In this document: positions 60,440-64,000 of the stretch, piece by piece | Position numbering within the stretch: position 1 is the stretch's first letter | Layout: each line of letters begins with the position of its first letter | NCBI RefSeq assembly: GCF_016908595.1 | Contig: NZ_JAFBEC010000009.1 | Location: 109,203 to 173,202, forward strand | Direction of reading: 5' to 3' | DNA from: Geomicrobium sediminis | GTDB taxonomy: Bacteria; Bacillota; Bacilli; Bacillales; Marinococcaceae | Length of the DNA: 64,000 nucleotides | Made by a program: the position numbers and the translations under genes | The notes under the pieces: generated by a model | Told to the model about the DNA's origin: nothing | Seen by the model: only the letters and a program-made list of their open reading frames with translations | Database searches by the model: none

Positions 60440-61852
60440 ATGATTACCTTTCAAATCGATCGGACGAGAAGTAAAACGTATTTGTATCAACAACTATACG
60501 AGCAACTAAAGCAAGCGATATTGCAAAAAAATCTAAAAGCACACGATAAGTTACCGTCAAAGCGAGAGCTTGCTGCGAATGTAAGTGTGAGCTTTAATTC
60601 AGTGAATGCTGCGTATCAACAGTTGGTCGCTGAAGGTTACGTGTACGCAAAGGAACGTATGGGTTACTTTGTAGAAGAAATCACGATGTTTGAAGTGGAG
60701 CCAAATGAAGCGTTGCAAGAAGTTCCAGAGCATTTACGCGAAGATGAGAAAACAAAGGAGCACATTGCTTCGTTTTCGCATATGAGTGCCGATCATGCCT
60801 CGTTTCCGTTAGATAGTTGGTTGAAATGTGAGCAACAGGCACTAAAGGCGGAACGAAAACAACTAGAGAACTACGTGCATCCACAAGGGTTGTATACCGT
60901 CAGGCAGACATTGGCTCGGTTTTTGCGTTTAACGAGAGGTGTGAAATGCCGCCCCGAACAAATCGTTCTCGGATCAGGAACTCAGCAATTGTTGCGGCAG
61001 CTTTCTTCTATTATGAATCCAGATACAACGTATGGTATTGAAGAACCTGGGTATCAACGGTTGCGCCATCTGCTCGAAAGTGAGGGGCGTTCAGTGGCGT
61101 ACGTCCCACTCGATGACCAAGGTGTCTCTATGTCATATTTAGAAAAGAGTCGCGTTTCGGCGGTGATTACGACGCCATCTCATCAATTTCCAACTGGGAT
61201 CATTATGCCGATCTCAAGAAGAATCGAGCTTTTGAACTGGGCGGTAACGAATGAGAATCGGTACATTATCGAAGATGATTACGATAGCGAATTTATATAT
61301 GACGCAGATGCCGTGCCGTCACTACAAAGTCTAGACGGTTCCAATCGAGTCATTTATACCGGTACGTTTTCAAAGTCATTATTACCGGGTCTTCGCATTA
61401 GCTACATGGTGTTGCCGGTTCCTCTTCTTGAAAAGTATCGCGACAAACTGGCATTTCTTATGTCCTCATGTAGTACACTCACACAACTCACATTGCAGCG
61501 CTTCATTGAGACAGGGGAATACCAGAAACATATTAAAAAAATGACAAAGCTTTACCGAGTGCGGCGAGAGCGTTTAATTGAAGAACTTGAGAAGGCGTTC
61601 GAACGTACAATCGAAATTACTGGTGCCAATTCAGGGTTGCACTTTGTTGTAACAGTTAAATCAGAGCGAGGGGAACGAGAGATTTTAGAGCGCGCGAAGG
61701 CGCTCGGGTTAGAAGTTTACGGGACAAGCCGTTTTTATCAACAAGTCTACACATCAACGCATCCGAGCCTCGTCATCGGGTTTGCGCGGTTAAGTGAAGA
61801 ACAGATGGAAGAGGCAGTCACAACGTTAAAAGAAGCTGTGTACGGTGTGTAG
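60440..61852 (+). CDS. gabR: MocR-family regulator GabR
   Basis: A 470-residue regulator of the MocR/GabR type: an N-terminal GntR-like winged HTH (residues 1-80, with KLPSKRELAANVSVSFNSV) joined to a fold-type I aminotransferase-like domain. The PLP lysine is in YTGTFSKSLLPGLRISY. Divergent placement next to gabTD matches Bacillus subtilis, where GabR with PLP and GABA activates gabTD and represses itself. The intergenic region contains the palindrome TGGTACCA at 60418, but no clear ATACCA direct repeat like the B. subtilis site. GAGGGG precedes the ATG. Confidence 0.92.
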   Translation: MITFQIDRTRSKTYLYQQLYEQLKQAILQKNLKAHDKLPSKRELAANVSVSFNSVNAAYQQLVAEGYVYAKERMGYFVEEITMFEVEPNEALQEVPEHLREDEKTKEHIASFSHMSADHASFPLDSWLKCEQQALKAERKQLENYVHPQGLYTVRQTLARFLRLTRGVKCRPEQIVLGSGTQQLLRQLSSIMNPDTTYGIEEPGYQRLRHLLESEGRSVAYVPLDDQGVSMSYLEKSRVSAVITTPSHQFPTGIIMPISRRIELLNWAVTNENRYIIEDDYDSEFIYDADAVPSLQSLDGSNRVIYTGTFSKSLLPGLRISYMVLPVPLLEKYRDKLAFLMSSCSTLTQLTLQRFIETGEYQKHIKKMTKLYRVRRERLIEELEKAFERTIEITGANSGLHFVVTVKSERGEREILERAKALGLEVYGTSRFYQQVYTSTHPSLVIGFARLSEEQMEEAVTTLKEAVYGV

Positions 61853-61893
61853 TTAGGATAGAACGAGACTGATCGAGCGCCAGTTAGCATGAC

Positions 61894-63288
61894 TCATGTT
61901 TCGTATTTTCTCACACGTCTAGAAAAGGTAGGTTGTGACATGCCAAGGCTTTTGGCGGCTTCTCTAGAATTTCTATGTTCGTCTGCGGCTTGCAAGATGA
62001 CGTTTTTCTCGATGCGTTCTAGAAATTGGCTGAGTGTTTCGCTTTCGTGCTTTTCAAAAGCGAGTGATTGTTCAGGGTCTGTAAATTGAAGCTCTTTCTT
62101 AAAGTCTTCAGGTGAAATCGTGTCGTTCTCAGCAAACACACACACACGCTCAATGGCGTGTTGGAGTTCGCGAATGTTCCCTGGCCAAGAATAGTGTGTC
62201 AATGTTTCGATTGCTTCACGCGAGAGTTTTTTCTGTTGATGATATTCTTCATTAAATTTTTGAACGAATTGATAGGCTAGCAGTGGAAGGTCTTCAAGTC
62301 GTTCTTTTAATGTAGGAACTTCGATTTGGAACACGTTTAAACGGTAGTACAAGTCAGAGCGAAATTGCTTGTGATGTACTAACGTTTCGAGGTTTTGATT
62401 TGTAGCTGCGATAATGCGGATGTCTGCTCGTCGTTTTTCGGTGCTTCCGATTGGCAAAAAGGTTTTGTCTTGTACGAGTTCTAACAGCTTGGCTTGCATG
62501 GCATAAGGAAGTTCAGCGATTTCATCGAGAAATAATGTGCCTCCTTCAGCCATTTGAACGAGCCCTGTCTTCCCGGTAGAATTGGCGCCACTAAACGCTC
62601 CCTTTACGTAACCGAACAGTTCACTTTCAAGTAACGATTCTGGGATGGTACTACAATTCAGCGTCAAAAAAGAGTTCGAGCGTCTTTGGCTGTAATCATG
62701 AATGGTACGTGCAGTATAGTTTTTCCCAACGCCTGTTTCACCTGTCAAAAGAACTGTAGATGGCAAGGATGATATTCTCGTTACCTTCTGTTCTAAAGAT
62801 TTCGCTGCCTTGCTTTTCGTAACGGCGCGCTTATTAGATTCTCTTGAAGGCGCTTGCATATAAAAGCGGTGTAATTCGAGAATATACGTTTGAATGAGGT
62901 CGTTGATTTCATCAATGCTTTCATCATCTTGTCCGATATGTTCAAATTGTTGGCTAATAGAGATGATTAATTCGATCTGTCCATCTTCGTTGTAAATCGG
63001 TTTTGCAACCATGAGTTGTTTCAAATGTTCATTGATGACTTGTACACGAGTAATTTGCTTTTTCTGTTCGAGTGCGAGACGTGTAACAGAAGGATTGAGG
63101 ATGCCTTGTTTTTCTAAATCACTGACATGTTTACCAGCCATTTCAGCTTGAGATAGGCCAATGCCTTCTGCGCTAATGTGATTATTCCAAACGACAAAGC
63201 CTTCATGGTCGGCAACGAATACAGAAATAGGAAGTTGGTCAAGCACTGCTTGTAAACGTTTATTTTGAAATAGCTGGTTGTACTGCAT
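61894..63288 (-). CDS. Sigma-54-dependent transcriptional activator with PAS domain (RocR/BkdR-like)
   Basis: A 464-residue enhancer-binding protein. Residues 1-115 form a PAS sensor domain, 160-400 the AAA+ core with Walker A GETGVGKN (183-190), the sigma-54 contact loop GAFSGA (230-235) and Walker B TLFLDEIAEL (251-260), and the last 25 residues a Fis-type HTH (SREAAKSLGMSQPTFSRRV). It uses ATP to open promoters held by sigma-54 polymerase, in bacilli usually for amino-acid catabolism. The loop reads GAFSGA rather than the usual GAFTGA. The gene is near gabTDR and 5 kb from a sigma-54-type promoter. Confidence 0.93.
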   Translation of the reverse strand: MQYNQLFQNKRLQAVLDQLPISVFVADHEGFVVWNNHISAEGIGLSQAEMAGKHVSDLEKQGILNPSVTRLALEQKKQITRVQVINEHLKQLMVAKPIYNEDGQIELIISISQQFEHIGQDDESIDEINDLIQTYILELHRFYMQAPSRESNKRAVTKSKAAKSLEQKVTRISSLPSTVLLTGETGVGKNYTARTIHDYSQRRSNSFLTLNCSTIPESLLESELFGYVKGAFSGANSTGKTGLVQMAEGGTLFLDEIAELPYAMQAKLLELVQDKTFLPIGSTEKRRADIRIIAATNQNLETLVHHKQFRSDLYYRLNVFQIEVPTLKERLEDLPLLAYQFVQKFNEEYHQQKKLSREAIETLTHYSWPGNIRELQHAIERVCVFAENDTISPEDFKKELQFTDPEQSLAFEKHESETLSQFLERIEKNVILQAADEHRNSREAAKSLGMSQPTFSRRVRKYET

Positions 63289-63382
63289 TCACTACTCTCC
63301 TCATTTTTTGTATAGCGTTTAGTGTAGCATAGATCGATACGCTGTATGGTTGAAGAAGATCAACTTTATAGGGGGAATGTCT

Positions 63383-63877
63383 ATGAATCTTGAAACGAAT
63401 CGGTGTAAACTTCGTACTTTAAAGGCGTGCGATCGACAAGGTGTTTTGAGAGTCTATCAAGATGAACAAGTTCGAAGGTATTTAGGTGGGCCCGTGGAGG
63501 AAGCGTTAATTAAACGTTTGATTAAACGCTTAGACGAGCCGGATGAGGGGCGTTTTGCGACTGTCATTGAGAAGAGGACGGGATCTTTTATTGGAATGGT
63601 TTCAATCGCGTTACATCATGATCAAATCAATGAAGAGGTCTCATATCAACTACTTCCTGAATGGTGGGGAAAGGGATATGGGAAAGAAGTAGTCAGTGCT
63701 GTTTTGCAGTATGCATTTCAAAACCTTCATCTAAAAAAGGTCGTTGCAGAAACGCAAGCGGCAAACACTCGATCTTGTCGCTTGCTGGAAAGTGTCGGGA
63801 TGAATAAGGAAACGGCTGTTGATCGTTTTGGTGAAAAGCAAATTATTTATGCAATTTATAATAACGACCACACGTAA
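63383..63877 (+). CDS. GNAT acetyltransferase (RimJ/RimL type)
   Basis: A 164-residue acetyltransferase of the RimJ/RimL type. LETNRCKLRTLKACD is the common N-terminal beta-strand, LLPEWWGKGYGKEVVSAVLQYAF is the acetyl-CoA motif in outline (Q-x2-G-x-G/A variant), and AANTRSCRLLESVGM is the C-terminal signature. I choose ATG 63383 (six bases after GGGGGA); a longer frame from 63350 lacks a site. Two tandem terminators follow. The acceptor could be a ribosomal or other protein, or an antibiotic. Confidence 0.88.
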   Translation: MNLETNRCKLRTLKACDRQGVLRVYQDEQVRRYLGGPVEEALIKRLIKRLDEPDEGRFATVIEKRTGSFIGMVSIALHHDQINEEVSYQLLPEWWGKGYGKEVVSAVLQYAFQNLHLKKVVAETQAANTRSCRLLESVGMNKETAVDRFGEKQIIYAIYNNDHT

Positions 63878-63906
63878 AAACGCAACGGAAAGTCCGTTGC
63901 GTTTTT
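63876..63906 (+). terminator. First tandem terminator after the last gene
   Basis: AAAAACGCAACGGA (63876-63889) pairs perfectly with TCCGTTGCGTTTTT (63893-63906) around AAG; the A and T arms allow it to work in both directions. Confidence 0.9.
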
Positions 63907-63909
63907 CAG

Positions 63910-63944
63910 GCTGTTGAGAAAGTCATTTCTCAACAGCTTTTTCT
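63910..63944 (+). terminator. Second tandem terminator
   Basis: GCTGTTGAGAAA (63910-63921) pairs with TTTCTCAACAGC (63926-63937) and is followed by TTTTTCTT, three bases after the first terminator. Confidence 0.85.
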
Positions 63945-63978
63945 TATTTATAGACGCCGAATCATAACCACGCTTTGT

Positions 63979-63984
63979 TATAAT
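63979..63984 (+). promoter_or_regulatory. Possible -10 box of a gene beyond the window
   Basis: TATAAT at 63979-63984 lies 16 bases before the right edge; no convincing -35 is seen at 16-18 bases upstream, so it is only a hint of a promoter for the next gene. Confidence 0.25.
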
Positions 63985-64000
63985 AGAGAAAAGAACGGAA

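Noticed and set aside
63910..63944. Insertion-sequence end at the right edge
   Set aside because: The GGCTGTTGAGAAAG sequence resembles ends of some mobile elements, but it forms a normal terminator and no transposase or target duplication is visible.
1..64000. tRNA, rRNA, CRISPR array, prophage or integrated element
   Set aside because: No clover-leaf genes, rRNA-like stretches, regularly spaced repeats or phage genes were noticed by reading; a covariance and repeat search would be needed to exclude short ones.

Overview
The window looks like chromosomal DNA of an endospore-forming member of the Bacillaceae, probably an alkaliphile or haloalkaliphile. The evidence is strong AGGAGG-type ribosome sites, frequent TTG/GTG starts, a Spo0E-type phosphatase gene, a Rap-like TPR protein, a caa3-type oxidase gene set in Bacillus style, and extracytoplasmic proteins almost devoid of lysine. 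The TAXI-family binding lipoprotein has no Lys or Arg at all after its lipobox. No rRNA, tRNA, CRISPR array, prophage or transposase gene was seen. The genus is an inference.

Layout. 1-4.8 kb: end of an asparagine synthetase gene, then leftward genes for a CBS-domain membrane protein, an LCP-family wall transferase, a luciferase-like oxidoreductase and a small DUF3219-like protein. 5.0-8.9 kb: a PfoR/EIIC-like membrane protein, a [2Fe-2S] ferredoxin and an M20 amidohydrolase behind a promoter overlapped by a Rex/Fnr-like operator, followed by a Rap-like gene. 8.9-19.5 kb: a divergent MFS gene, then a diaminopentanoate-dehydrogenase-like gene, a LysR regulator, a complete TAXI-type TRAP transporter (binding protein, DUF1850 protein, fused permease), an amidase, a Nudix hydrolase and an aldo/keto reductase. 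The same inverted repeat, TTATA-N4-TATAA, precedes both the dehydrogenase and the transporter. 19.3-23.8 kb: a tiny membrane protein, an aminotransferase, and cytochrome oxidase subunits I, III and IV without subunit II, behind a leader carrying an intrinsic terminator.

24-26.5 kb: one large lysine-poor beta-helix protein with a Cys-rich tail and no signal peptide, a candidate spore-surface protein. 26.6-29.2 kb: an amidohydrolase and an unassigned membrane carrier preceded by a short upstream ORF. 29.4-35.0 kb: a tricarboxylate (TctCBA) transporter, LysR regulator and TcuA-like flavoprotein, which together look like a tricarballylate-type utilisation locus. 35.2-48 kb: small units including an acetyltransferase/esterase pair; a TPP enzyme, M20 peptidase and solute-binding protein operon; a nucleoside hydrolase; two drug-type MFS exporters; a VOC protein; a methyltransferase; and a ketopantoate reductase-like protein.

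48-63.3 kb: amine catabolism. A YtcJ-like amidohydrolase, a PotD-A-C-B polyamine importer, a PuuB-like amine oxidase and an acetyltransferase form one rightward run. Next come a small Spo0E-type gene, an NhaC-family carrier behind a sequence matching a sigma-54 promoter, gabT-gabD with divergent gabR, and a PAS-domain sigma-54 activator. Together these could import polyamines and other amines and feed them through GABA and succinate semialdehyde to succinate. The window ends with an acetyltransferase gene and two tandem terminators.
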